Source: [Clostridium] saccharolyticum WM1 (GTDB lineage Bacteria; Bacillota; Clostridia; Lachnospirales; Lachnospiraceae). Taken from it: a DNA stretch of 64,000 bases. The first letter of the stretch is position 1. Every line of letters starts with the position of its first letter. The position numbers and the translations under genes are program-made. The notes under the pieces are model-generated. The model had not been told where the DNA came from and did not search any database. It saw nothing but the letters and a program-made list of their open reading frames with translations. The stretch lies in the NCBI RefSeq assembly GCF_000144625.1, contig NC_014376.1:3162001-3226000 (forward strand). The letters run 5' to 3'. Below are positions 8,616-16,329 of this stretch, one piece after another.

Positions 8616-10135
8616 TGGCAGAAAGGAATTGGATGGAGCATCGCAGTTATGTTCTTACTGTTATTTTTTTTATAGCGGCAGCTACGGGCATTTGCTGGCT
8701 GTTCCGACTTTTGCACTTTCCTGAAACGAATCTTGTAGTTGTTTATATTTTGTCCGTATTGCTGACTGCACGTTTTACAAAAGGGTATATCTACGGCATA
8801 GCTGCCACTGTTATCGCAATCTGCACGTTCAATTATTTTTTTACCGAGCCGTATTATACCCTTTCCGTCAATGATCCAACCTATTTTGTCACCTTTGGGA
8901 TCATGACCGTTACTTCCATTATCACCAGCGCCTTGACTACTAAAGTAAAACAAAATGCACTGGAGGCACGTGAAAAAGAGGCAGAGGCCAGCGCCCTGTA
9001 CCAGCTTACAAGCCATCTGACCGATGCGGCAGATATTTCCGACATAGCAGCCATCACCATAAAGACCATCAGCGATATCTTAAACTGCCGTGCTGCATGC
9101 CTTTGCTTTGATGAAAGCGGCCAGCCGGAACAATGCTTTATTCAACAGAAAAATGCGAAGGAGCAAACCCGGCGGAATGTGGCGGACAAGGAAGTCCTAC
9201 GGCACCGGATGGAAAATTTAAAGACAGCTTACTATGCAGGAGAAGAATTTTATGACTGGCCTATTTATGGCCGGGAAGCAATCCTTGGCATATTGCGGAT
9301 TCCCAATGAAGCTGCGGAGCGAATGAGCGATGCCCAGCTTCGCCTGCTCCGTTCTATGATGGAAAGCACTGCACTTGCTATGGACCGATTCAGAAGCGCC
9401 CAGGAACGAATCCTTTCCAAGGAAGAAATCGCTCAGGAACGCTATCGCAGCAACCTGCTCCGAGCCATTTCCCACGACTTACGTACCCCTCTTTCCGGCA
9501 TTATGGGAACAAGCGAAATGCTGATGGGCATGACGGATCAGGAAGACGGGCGCTATGCCTTGGCAGAGGACATTTACAAAGACGCGGACTGGCTTCACTC
9601 TCTTGTGGAGAATATTTTAGGCCTGACCCGTTTGCAGGACAGCAGGCTTGTATTGAACAAGCAAATGGAAGCCGTGGAAGAAGTGATCAGCGTTGCAGTC
9701 ATGGCCATCGGAAAACGGGCGCCGGAGAGGGAAATTGCGGTTCATATTCCCGACAGCGTGATGCTTGTTCCCATGGACGCAAAGCTGATTGACCAGGTTC
9801 TTGTGAATCTTTTGGATAATGCCGTAAAACACACGCCGCCGGAAGGGGAAATCTCAGTAACTGTCATCGAAAATAAGGAAGAAGAAGCAGCTGTGTTCAC
9901 CGTTGCGGACCGGGGCATGGGAATTGCCCCAGTGGATTTATCCCATGTCTTTCAGATGTTTTATACGACTCATGAAAAAGGGGCGGATTCCCAGCGGGGC
10001 GTGGGTTTAGGACTTGCTATTTGCGAATCTATAGTTAAGGCCCACGGCGGAACAATATCCGCACAAAACAGAAGGGGCGGCGGTGCGGAGTTTACCTTTA
10101 CCCTGCCTTTGGAGGTTGAGAAAAATGACAAGTAA
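8612..10135 (+). CDS. KdpD-like sensor histidine kinase lacking the KdpD/Usp N-terminus
   Basis: Membrane sensor kinase of 507 residues. It starts directly with the DUF4118 four-helix membrane domain of KdpD (helices within about residues 12-110, including RFTKGYIYGIAATV and FNYFFTEPYYTLSVND), followed by a GAF-like region, a HisKA dimerisation helix with the phospho-acceptor in RAISHDLRTPLSG, and an ATPase domain with N box LVNLLDNAVKHTP, G1 VADRGMGI and G2 GVGLGLAICESIVKAHGG. Full KdpD (~900 aa) has a cytoplasmic KdpD plus Usp domain before this part; both are missing. The response regulator gene overlaps the end by 11 bases. Context with Trk genes suggests potassium or ionic-strength sensing. 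Confidence 0.9.
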   Translation: MMAERNWMEHRSYVLTVIFFIAAATGICWLFRLLHFPETNLVVVYILSVLLTARFTKGYIYGIAATVIAICTFNYFFTEPYYTLSVNDPTYFVTFGIMTVTSIITSALTTKVKQNALEAREKEAEASALYQLTSHLTDAADISDIAAITIKTISDILNCRAACLCFDESGQPEQCFIQQKNAKEQTRRNVADKEVLRHRMENLKTAYYAGEEFYDWPIYGREAILGILRIPNEAAERMSDAQLRLLRSMMESTALAMDRFRSAQERILSKEEIAQERYRSNLLRAISHDLRTPLSGIMGTSEMLMGMTDQEDGRYALAEDIYKDADWLHSLVENILGLTRLQDSRLVLNKQMEAVEEVISVAVMAIGKRAPEREIAVHIPDSVMLVPMDAKLIDQVLVNLLDNAVKHTPPEGEISVTVIENKEEEAAVFTVADRGMGIAPVDLSHVFQMFYTTHEKGADSQRGVGLGLAICESIVKAHGGTISAQNRRGGGAEFTFTLPLEVEKNDK

Positions 10136-10823
10136 AAATGAAATGATCCTGGTAGTGGAGGATGATACTCAAATACGGAATTTTATCTGCTACGCCCTAA
10201 AGCAGGAAGGCTTTCCATATGCTACGGCAAGCACGGCCCAAAACGCTCTTTCCATTCTCGTATCCCAGCAGATCGATCTGATGCTCCTTGACCTTGGTCT
10301 GCCTGATTTTGACGGCATGGAGGTCATTAAAAAGGTAAGGGAATGGTCAGAAATGCCCATCATCGTTGTGTCTGCCCGGGATCAGGATAAGGAAAAAGCA
10401 GCGGCTTTGGACAGCGGCGCAGACGATTACCTGACAAAACCATTTTCTGCAACAGAGCTGATGGCCCGGATCCGTGTTGCATTGCGTCATTTATATAAAA
10501 TCGGTATTACTAAGACGCAGACCGTCCTTTCTGTGGGGGGCCTGTCCATTGATCTTGAAAAGCATCTGGTATACCTGGAAGGTGCCGTACTCCATGTCAC
10601 CCCTCTTGAATATCACTTACTGACACTGTTTTTAAGGAATCCAGGGAAGGTATTGACCACCCAGTACATTTTAAAGGAAATTTACGGCGTAGGATACGGA
10701 ACAGATACCCAGGCGCTTCGGGCACTCATGGCCGGGCTCCGCAGAAAGATTGAGCCGACTCCGGCAAAACCAAGATACATTCTTACTGAAATAGGTGTTG
10801 GCTACCGGCTTGTAGATGAATAA
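10125..10823 (+). CDS. KdpE-like OmpR-family response regulator
   Basis: DNA-binding partner of the preceding kinase. The 232 residues comprise a receiver domain with acidic pocket VEDD, phospho-acceptor aspartate in LLDLGLPDFDG, the conserved T/S in VVSARDQDKEKAAALDSGADDYLTKPF with its lysine, and a C-terminal winged helix ending RYILTEIGVGYRL, the KdpE-type signature. ATG at 10125 is preferred over the upstream in-frame start because it matches the domain boundary and overlaps the kinase stop. No kdpFABC genes are present in the window; the downstream Trk genes are the likely target. Confidence 0.92.
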   Translation: MTSKNEMILVVEDDTQIRNFICYALKQEGFPYATASTAQNALSILVSQQIDLMLLDLGLPDFDGMEVIKKVREWSEMPIIVVSARDQDKEKAAALDSGADDYLTKPFSATELMARIRVALRHLYKIGITKTQTVLSVGGLSIDLEKHLVYLEGAVLHVTPLEYHLLTLFLRNPGKVLTTQYILKEIYGVGYGTDTQALRALMAGLRRKIEPTPAKPRYILTEIGVGYRLVDE

Positions 10824-10834
10824 AAAACATAACA

Positions 10835-10873
10835 ATAAGACCGCCCGGTTCGTAACTGTGGCAGTCTTTTTTT
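10835..10873 (+). terminator. Rho-independent terminator after the response regulator
   Basis: AAGACCGCC pairs with GGCAGTCTT across a short loop (one C-A mismatch) and is followed by a run of seven T. It separates the two-component genes from the TPR-Trk transcript. Confidence 0.75.
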
Positions 10874-10891
10874 ATTCCAAAACCTCTTGTT

Positions 10892-10913
10892 TTTCTCACA
10901 GCTTTCTCACAGC
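10892..10913 (+). promoter_or_regulatory. Tandem 11-bp direct repeat, candidate response-regulator box
   Basis: TTTCTCACAGC occurs twice back to back (10892-10902 and 10903-10913). An 11-bp period places both copies on the same helix face, as is usual for OmpR/PhoB/KdpE-type dimers. It lies about 85 bases before the TPR-Trk operon, and the CACAGCTTTCTCA core recurs upstream of the kinase near 8298. Confidence 0.5.
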
Positions 10914-10997
10914 AAGGCCCTGCCTCTCACACCATGGTCACGAAATCCGCGATATGATGATGACGCAAAGAGGAAAAGGCATAAAGGAGGCTTGATT

Positions 10998-11390
10998 ATG
11001 AAAGAGCTGTCAATATCTGAAAGCAAAAAAGAGCTGAATGCGCTTTGTACTTCTGTCCGAAGGCTTGTTCTTGCCGGAGAGTATAGGGAATGTGAGCGTC
11101 TTATATTTGACGCTATGGGAAAATATCCCCATGCGGCAGAGCCGCATAATTTAATCGGTATTGTCCTTGAAAAAGAAGGGGACCACATAACCGCCATGAA
11201 GCATTTCCGTGCTGCCTGGGCATTAGACCCGGCCTATTTGCCGGCGCGGCAAAATCTGGACAGCTTTGGTACCTTCTTTTCCAGGGGCAATACCGCTTTT
11301 GACGAAAGCGATTGTCCGGAAGAAGATCAGGTTAAATGCGCAACAGAATACGATGCACAGGGTATCGGACATGTGGTCAGGAGGAAATGA
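10998..11390 (+). CDS. Small TPR-containing protein of the Trk operon
   Basis: A 130-residue soluble protein with no signal peptide or membrane helix. Residues about 20-85 form tetratricopeptide-like helical pairs (AGEYRECERLIFDAMGKYP, then AEPHNLIGIVLEKEGD followed by HFRAAWALDPAYLPARQNL). The C-terminal 40 residues are charged and look unstructured. ATG at 10998 is chosen because it follows AAAGGAGG by seven bases; the longer frame from 10887 runs through the regulatory repeat. The stop is directly followed by the first RCK gene. The role is unknown; a scaffold or assembly factor for the potassium transporter is a guess from position. Confidence 0.7.
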   Translation: MKELSISESKKELNALCTSVRRLVLAGEYRECERLIFDAMGKYPHAAEPHNLIGIVLEKEGDHITAMKHFRAAWALDPAYLPARQNLDSFGTFFSRGNTAFDESDCPEEDQVKCATEYDAQGIGHVVRRK

Positions 11391-11392
11391 AT

Positions 11393-11878
11393 ATGAAACT
11401 GGTTTTATCAAAGAATTTTTCTGAGTATTGCATTATTGTTGGATGCGGAAGGCTGGGTGCCAACCTTGCAAACACCCTGTCAGACGAGGGCGGAAACGTA
11501 CTTATCATAGACAAGAACAAGAATGCCTTCCGCAAATTGTCACCTTCCTTCGGGGGACTTACCGTCACCGGTGACGGAACGGATTTTGACGTTTTACAGG
11601 AGGCGCAGATAGAAAAGGCGGACGTTCTCGTAGTCGTCACAAACAACGATAATGTCAATGTGATGATTGCACAGATCGCACGGGAAATATTTAAAGTCAG
11701 CCGTGTCATTGCACGGCTGTATGATCCTGAACGGGAATGTGTTTACAATGAATTCGGCATTGACACCATCTGTCCGGCCGTCTTGTCTGCAAAGGAAATA
11801 GACAAAATGTTGTCAAAATCAGGAAATACTGAGAAAGCAGATAAAACAGCCTGTGAGCTTAAGGAGGAAATAAAATGA
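11393..11878 (+). CDS. TrkA-type potassium transport regulator, RCK_N domain only
   Basis: A 161-residue cytoplasmic NAD(H)-binding subunit. The Rossmann motif IIVGCGRLGANLA, the strand-end acid in VLIIDKNKNAF and the GDGTDFDVL loop are those of TrkA/KtrA RCK_N domains. The protein ends soon after the single RCK_N; the RCK_C domain is absent. ATG at 11393 gives an eight-base spacing to AGGAGG, while ATG 11387 would be too close. It overlaps the next gene by four bases (ATGA). With that gene it probably forms the gating ring of the TrkH channel encoded downstream. Confidence 0.88.
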   Translation: MKLVLSKNFSEYCIIVGCGRLGANLANTLSDEGGNVLIIDKNKNAFRKLSPSFGGLTVTGDGTDFDVLQEAQIEKADVLVVVTNNDNVNVMIAQIAREIFKVSRVIARLYDPERECVYNEFGIDTICPAVLSAKEIDKMLSKSGNTEKADKTACELKEEIK

Positions 11879-12540
11879 AAAAGAAGGTCCTGCTTGTGGG
11901 CGGCAGAGGCAAAGCAAAATCTCTCGCCCTGTCACTTATTAAGCGCGGGTATCAGGTGACCGCGATTAATGAAATTTATGATGACTGCCTGAAACTGGCC
12001 GAAATCAATAAACTGACCGTTATCAACGGAGACGGGACAAAGCCATTTATATTGGAGGACGCAGACGCAGCAGACTGTGACATTGCAATAGCTCTTACCG
12101 CAAAGGATGAAGACAATCTGGTAATCTGCGAATTGTGCAAAAAACGTTTCCACGTTAAAAAAACAGTTTCACTGGTGTCCGATCCAAAGAAAACAGACTT
12201 TTTCTACAAAATGGGGATTGACAGGGTGGTTTGTGCCATTTCTGCCGTAACGAGCATCATTGAGCAGCAGGCGTTCGTGGAGGAAATGGCAAATATCGTA
12301 CCTATTGGAGAAGGGCGCATTCAGATTGCGGAAGTTCCAATTTCAGGAAGTGCCCCGGTTGCCGGCAAGAAAATTTGGGAAATCAGCCTTCCAAAGGAAG
12401 TCATCATTGGCTGCATCCTGCGGAGCAATACGGCCATGATCCCCCGTGGCGATACAAAAATACTTGCAGGGGATGTACTGGTGGTAATATCCGATAACGG
12501 CCAGGAATTCGCTGCGATCAAAGGACTGACAGGACGGTGA
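11875..12540 (+). CDS. TrkA-type protein with RCK_N and RCK_C domains
   Basis: Second RCK subunit, 221 residues. Residues 1-130 are RCK_N-like (start VLLVGGRGKAKSLALSLIKRG; INGDGTKPFILEDADA loop). Residues about 140-221 form an RCK_C/TrkA_C fold (IAEVPISGSAPVAGKKIWE through GDVLVVISDNGQEF). The nucleotide loop reads G-G-R-G-K-A-K, so the last glycine of a classical GxGxxG is a lysine; nucleotide binding may be altered. It overlaps both neighbours by a few bases, so it is translated with the preceding RCK_N protein and TrkH. Confidence 0.87.
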   Translation: MKKKVLLVGGRGKAKSLALSLIKRGYQVTAINEIYDDCLKLAEINKLTVINGDGTKPFILEDADAADCDIAIALTAKDEDNLVICELCKKRFHVKKTVSLVSDPKKTDFFYKMGIDRVVCAISAVTSIIEQQAFVEEMANIVPIGEGRIQIAEVPISGSAPVAGKKIWEISLPKEVIIGCILRSNTAMIPRGDTKILAGDVLVVISDNGQEFAAIKGLTGR

Positions 12541-14024
12541 TAATAATGACTCGTAGATTTTCCGATTGCTCCAGCTGCGGGAAGCTTATGATGCTGGTAG
12601 GAGTGCTGGTAGCCACTCCTCTGACGGTCCTGCCCTTCTATCCCGAAGATGTTATCTATGCGCTGTCCTTTCTGATTCCTGCAAGCGGTTCAATTTTTTT
12701 AGGCACAATTTTATGTTTATTCGGAAGAAGGGATGGCGACGGCGGACTTGAATGGAGATCTTCCATACAGCGCAGCAGTCTTACTGTATTATTTGCATGG
12801 TCTTGGGGTATTTTTATCGGCGCCCTTCCATTTGTCATCAGCCGTCAGCTAACCGTTTTGCAGGCCTTTTTTGAGTCTGTAAGCGGCTGGACGACAACAG
12901 GACTTTCTGTAATGGATGTTACAATAACGCCGAAAATCTTTTTATTTCACCGGAGCTTTATGCAGTTTTGCGGAGGTCTTGGGTTTGTGATGATGATGGT
13001 TATGTTCGTATCAGGGAAACAGTCCATGAACTTATATAGCGCGGAGGGACACCCTGACAAGCTCATGCCCAACCTTAAAAAGACTGCGCAGACGGTTTTT
13101 GCCATGTACAGCAGCTTTCTGGTTGTGGGGACGGCTGCATACCGGATTGCCGGAATGGAGCTGTTTGATGCTATCATGCACACCATGTGCGCATTGTCAA
13201 CCGGAGGATTCTCAACACGGCTCAACAGCATAGGAGAATACAACAATTTTTCCATAGAGGTCATAACGATTGTCCTGATGCTGATCGGAACCACGAATTT
13301 TGCCGTATTGCTTCTGCTGGCTAAACGGAAATGGAGGCAGTTCGTCCGTGTCAGCGAAATCCGGTTTATGTTCCTGCTATTACTCCTATTTGTACCGCTT
13401 ACAGCGATCTCCCTCTCATACGGTCTTGGAATCAGCCTTGAACAGGGCTTACGCAAGGCGTCATTCGACATCGTGTCCGCCCTTTCCACTACCGGATATT
13501 CCACCATGAGCTATACGTCATGGCCGCCCTTTGCAATAGGCGTTCTCATTCTGATGATGCTCATCGGCGGCGGTATGGGTTCGACGGCCGGTGGTATAAA
13601 ACTGTCCCGGGTTTATATAATGCTTCGGCTTGCAGCCCTGGACATACGCAGAAGGCTTACTCCCGCCCGAAATGTTGAAGCTCCTTACTATATAAAGGCC
13701 CAGGGCAAAACACCCATTGATGCCTCCCTTACTGCAGATACAACAGGATTCGCCGTCTGCTATCTGGTTTTATTCCTTACAGGATCATTGCTTACCACGG
13801 TCACGGCGGACTGCGGACTAACAGAAGGAATGTTTGAGTTTGCGTCCGCACTGGGGACTGTGGGCCTGTCAATCGGCCTCACCGGACCTGCAACCGGCGC
13901 CGGTACCCTGATTGTAGAAATGTTTGGTATGATAATGGGACGGCTTGAAATATTTATAGTGTTGATAGCGCTTTATTCCGGTGTGAGCATTTTGCGCCAG
14001 GGTTTTCACAAAACAGAGGATTGA
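12537..14024 (+). CDS. TrkH-family potassium uptake channel subunit
   Basis: Integral membrane K+ translocating subunit, 495 residues, with the four M1-P-M2 repeats of the TrkH/KtrB family. Each pore loop carries its selectivity glycine: SGWTTTGLSVMD, ALSTGGFSTRL, ALSTTGYSTMSYT and ALGTVGLSIGL. The GGGMGSTAGGIKLSRV segment before the last repeat is also typical. The start is a GTG whose last two bases lie in the preceding TGA; an ATG nine bases later is an alternative. It closes the TPR-RCK-RCK-TrkH operon and is followed by a strong terminator. Confidence 0.93.
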   Translation: MIIMTRRFSDCSSCGKLMMLVGVLVATPLTVLPFYPEDVIYALSFLIPASGSIFLGTILCLFGRRDGDGGLEWRSSIQRSSLTVLFAWSWGIFIGALPFVISRQLTVLQAFFESVSGWTTTGLSVMDVTITPKIFLFHRSFMQFCGGLGFVMMMVMFVSGKQSMNLYSAEGHPDKLMPNLKKTAQTVFAMYSSFLVVGTAAYRIAGMELFDAIMHTMCALSTGGFSTRLNSIGEYNNFSIEVITIVLMLIGTTNFAVLLLLAKRKWRQFVRVSEIRFMFLLLLLFVPLTAISLSYGLGISLEQGLRKASFDIVSALSTTGYSTMSYTSWPPFAIGVLILMMLIGGGMGSTAGGIKLSRVYIMLRLAALDIRRRLTPARNVEAPYYIKAQGKTPIDASLTADTTGFAVCYLVLFLTGSLLTTVTADCGLTEGMFEFASALGTVGLSIGLTGPATGAGTLIVEMFGMIMGRLEIFIVLIALYSGVSILRQGFHKTED

Positions 14025-14074
14025 TTGATATTACGGAAGCAGTTACCGGCCTGGTTCATTGCAGGCTTTTTCAT

Positions 14075-14108
14075 AGGGTTTCAGAACTACGTTCTGAAGC
14101 CCTGTTTT
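14075..14108 (+). terminator. Terminator of the Trk operon
   Basis: AGGGTTTCAGAAC and GTTCTGAAGCCCT form a 13-bp stem (one G-T pair) with a three-base loop, followed by GTTTTC. Confidence 0.88.
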
Positions 14109-14209
14109 CATATATCTTAAAAACTAACGGCATAGAGAATCTAATTTTGATACTCATTCCGGCCGTTTCATGGTATACTTTGAAGTACTACAGATAAGGC
14201 GGTGATAGA

Positions 14210-14800
14210 ATGATTTATCCGATCGGTGTATGTTTGTTAATAACCTGTTTTTACACTGGATATTTTATGAAACAGATCCTTCTTCGGAAAAAGGGCATTC
14301 ATACAAACCGGCTGGCAAAGGGCCGGAAGCCTTCAAAAACATCTGCCGTAGAAACGGCTCTGCTTGCAGCAACCTATGGCATTGCAGTCATCCAGTATGC
14401 AAGTGTTTTCTTTTCCCGATTCCTCCTTACACTTTCATTCCCTGTATGTGTACGACGGATCGGAATAGCGCTTACGGGAGGCGGAGTCATTTTCTTTATA
14501 CTGGCCATTCTCTCCATGCGTGACAGCTGGCGGGCAGGGGTGGATGAGACTCAAAAGACTTCCATAGTCACCGGCGGCATATACAAGGTCAGCAGAAATC
14601 CTGCCTTTGTGGGCTTTGATATGTTGTACCTTGGTACTGCCCTTGCACTCCCAAACCTGATCCTCCTGGTTGCGTCGGTCATTGGCATCCTGCTGCTGCA
14701 TTTTCAGATTTTGGAGGAGGAAAAATATTTACCACAGGCCTTTGGAGATGAATATTGGCAGTACAGGAACCGCACACCACGGTATTTTCTGTTTTTTTAA
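14210..14800 (+). CDS. Isoprenylcysteine/phospholipid methyltransferase-like membrane protein
   Basis: A 196-residue protein with about five hydrophobic helices and a C-terminal half of the ICMT/PEMT type: GGIYKVSRNPAFVGFDMLYLG, then ILEEEKYLPQAFGDEYWQYRNRTPRYF, the usual SAM and lipid head-group motifs (RxP and EE). Substrate in clostridial members is not established. It follows the Trk terminator and has its own promoter, an extended -10 (TGG then TATACT at 14174-14179), so it is not part of the potassium operon. ATG at 14210 follows a GGTGATAG site. Confidence 0.82.
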   Translation: MIYPIGVCLLITCFYTGYFMKQILLRKKGIHTNRLAKGRKPSKTSAVETALLAATYGIAVIQYASVFFSRFLLTLSFPVCVRRIGIALTGGGVIFFILAILSMRDSWRAGVDETQKTSIVTGGIYKVSRNPAFVGFDMLYLGTALALPNLILLVASVIGILLLHFQILEEEKYLPQAFGDEYWQYRNRTPRYFLFF

Positions 14801-14847
14801 CTGATCTGTATGCACTCAGTCTTTTTAACTGCAAGCTTATATACTCC

Positions 14848-14876
14848 TTGATATTTTTCCTCTTCTTTGCTATAAT
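14848..14876 (+). promoter_or_regulatory. Promoter of the fluoride riboswitch-antiporter transcript
   Basis: TTGATA (14848-14853), exactly 17 bases, then TATAAT (14871-14876). Transcription would start at about 14882, right at the 5' edge of the riboswitch aptamer. Confidence 0.85.
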
Positions 14877-14881
14877 AGCCA

Positions 14882-14945
14882 AGGGAATGAAGTTCTCCCT
14901 GCGCTGTTAAAGCCGAACCGCTTATTAAGCTGATGACTTCTGCGA
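14882..14945 (+). ncRNA. Fluoride riboswitch (crcB motif) aptamer
   Basis: All parts of the crcB-motif fold can be traced. The first stem is GGGA (14883-14886) with TCCC (14896-14899), enclosing ATGAAGTTC. The second stem is GCTT (14920-14923) with AAGC (14927-14930), preceded by AACC. It is followed by TGATGACTTCTGC. The pseudoknot pairs GAAGT (14889-14893) with ACTTC (14936-14940), the position used in known fluoride aptamers. Binding of F- would stabilise the pseudoknot and keep ACTTC out of the terminator that follows, so fluoride should switch the gene on. Not checked with a covariance model. Confidence 0.9.
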
Positions 14946-14975
14946 TTATTTCATTGCAGAAGTGTCAGCTTTTTT
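14929..14975 (+). terminator. Fluoride riboswitch expression platform (terminator)
   Basis: GCTGATGACTTCTGC (14929-14943) pairs with GCAGAAGTGTCAGC (14956-14969), with a small internal bulge, then six T. The left arm contains the ACTTC needed for the aptamer pseudoknot, so the two structures exclude each other. Confidence 0.88.
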
Positions 14976-15001
14976 GCATTTCTGCACAAAGGAGGATGTA
15001 T

Positions 15002-16216
15002 ATGCTTTACAGTCTTGCAATCATGGTTCTTTGCGGCATGATATTGAGCGGAACCATGCAGAAATTAAAACTCCCCGGTCTTGTGGGCATGCTTCTGACC
15101 GGCATTGTGTTAGGACCTAATGCCCTGAATCTCATTGCGCCGGAGCTATTGAATGTTTCTGCCGATTTAAGACAAATTGCCCTGATCGTGATTCTCACAA
15201 GGGCAGGACTTGCGCTGGATATAAAGGATTTGAAAAGGGTCGGACGCCCGGCAATCCTTATGTGTTTTATCCCGGCAACCTTTGAAATAACTGCCACTAC
15301 TATTTTTGCTCCTATGTTCTTCCCTGTTTCTCATTTAGAAGCAGCCATCATGGGAACCGTACTGGGAGCCGTTTCCCCGGCAGTTATCGTCCCCAAAATG
15401 TTAAAGCTGATGGAACATGGCTACGGCAGGGAAAAAAGCATTCCACAGCTTATCATGGCCGGAGCGTCCGTAGATGATATCTACGTAATTGTCCTTTTTA
15501 CATCATTTATGGGCATGTACCAGGGAAGCAGCTTCGATGCTGTAAGCCTTTTTAAAATACCTGCCGCCATTGTAACAGGTTTAATGGCGGGAATTTTACT
15601 TGGTCTTGTTTTGGTGATGCTGTTTCAAAGAATCCACATGCGGGATACCGCCAAAATTTTAATTTTATTAAGCACAGCGTTCCTGCTGATTTCTCTTGAA
15701 ACGGCGATCAAAAAGTACGTGCCTATGTCCGGTTTGCTGGCTGTTATGTCTTTAGGCGGAACCATTTTAAAGAAGAATGATATTTTAGCAAAGCGCCTGT
15801 CAGGCAAATTCTCCAAAATCTGGGTGGCTGCGGAATTGATGCTGTTCATACTGGTTGGCGCAACCGTGGATATAAGCTATGCGGCAAAGGCCGGATTTAT
15901 GGCTGTGGCTCTTATCTTTCTTGCCCTGGCAATCCGGATATGCGGGGTATTTGTCTGCCTTGTCAAAACTCCGATAAGTCCAAAAGAGCGTTTGTTTTGT
16001 GCGATTGCCTATTTACCCAAGGCAACCGTACAGGCAGCAATCGGCGGACTTCCTTTGGCGGCTGGAGTTGCCGCCGGAAATACCATTTTGACCGTTGCGG
16101 TTTTAGCGATCCTGATCACCGCCCCCCTTGGAGCCATGGGTGTGGATTCCACTTATCAAAGGCTCCTTGCAGGAAATGACGTCCAAGGGAAATTCCCTAT
16201 GCCAGACAAACAATAA
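15002..16216 (+). CDS. Cation:proton antiporter (NhaP/CPA type), fluoride-riboswitch controlled
   Basis: Membrane antiporter of 404 residues and about 12 helices, matching the Na+/H+ exchanger fold: LKLPGLVGMLLTGIVLGPN in the first repeat, RAGLALDIKDLKR in the crossing region, and a paired-aspartate motif GASVDDIYVIVLF where the ion-binding acids sit. The second half has the helix pattern ending IGGLPLAAGVAAGNTILTVAVLAILITAPLG. Start 15002 is six bases after AAAGGAGG; an upstream ATG touches that site. Antiporters are one of the recurrent gene classes behind fluoride riboswitches, so it probably helps cells cope with fluoride and the accompanying acid load. The transported ion is not known. 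Confidence 0.88.
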   Translation: MLYSLAIMVLCGMILSGTMQKLKLPGLVGMLLTGIVLGPNALNLIAPELLNVSADLRQIALIVILTRAGLALDIKDLKRVGRPAILMCFIPATFEITATTIFAPMFFPVSHLEAAIMGTVLGAVSPAVIVPKMLKLMEHGYGREKSIPQLIMAGASVDDIYVIVLFTSFMGMYQGSSFDAVSLFKIPAAIVTGLMAGILLGLVLVMLFQRIHMRDTAKILILLSTAFLLISLETAIKKYVPMSGLLAVMSLGGTILKKNDILAKRLSGKFSKIWVAAELMLFILVGATVDISYAAKAGFMAVALIFLALAIRICGVFVCLVKTPISPKERLFCAIAYLPKATVQAAIGGLPLAAGVAAGNTILTVAVLAILITAPLGAMGVDSTYQRLLAGNDVQGKFPMPDKQ

Positions 16217-16242
16217 AGAAACCATAGGGATGTAAAAGGGTA

Positions 16243-16321
16243 AAGCGGACCTGCGGACAAATTCTTTTCCATTAAATTATTGAAGATTTTAATGAAAATT
16301 CTATTTGCTAGCAGGTCCTTT
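16243..16321. terminator. Probable bidirectional terminator between the antiporter and XRE gene
   Basis: AAAGCGGACCTGC near 16243-16255 can pair with GCAGGTCCTT at 16311-16320; an inner CATTAAA/TTTAATG stem shortens the long loop. It lies between convergent genes. Support is moderate because the loop is long and the T run is short. Confidence 0.45.
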
Positions 16322-16329
16322 ATAAAGTC

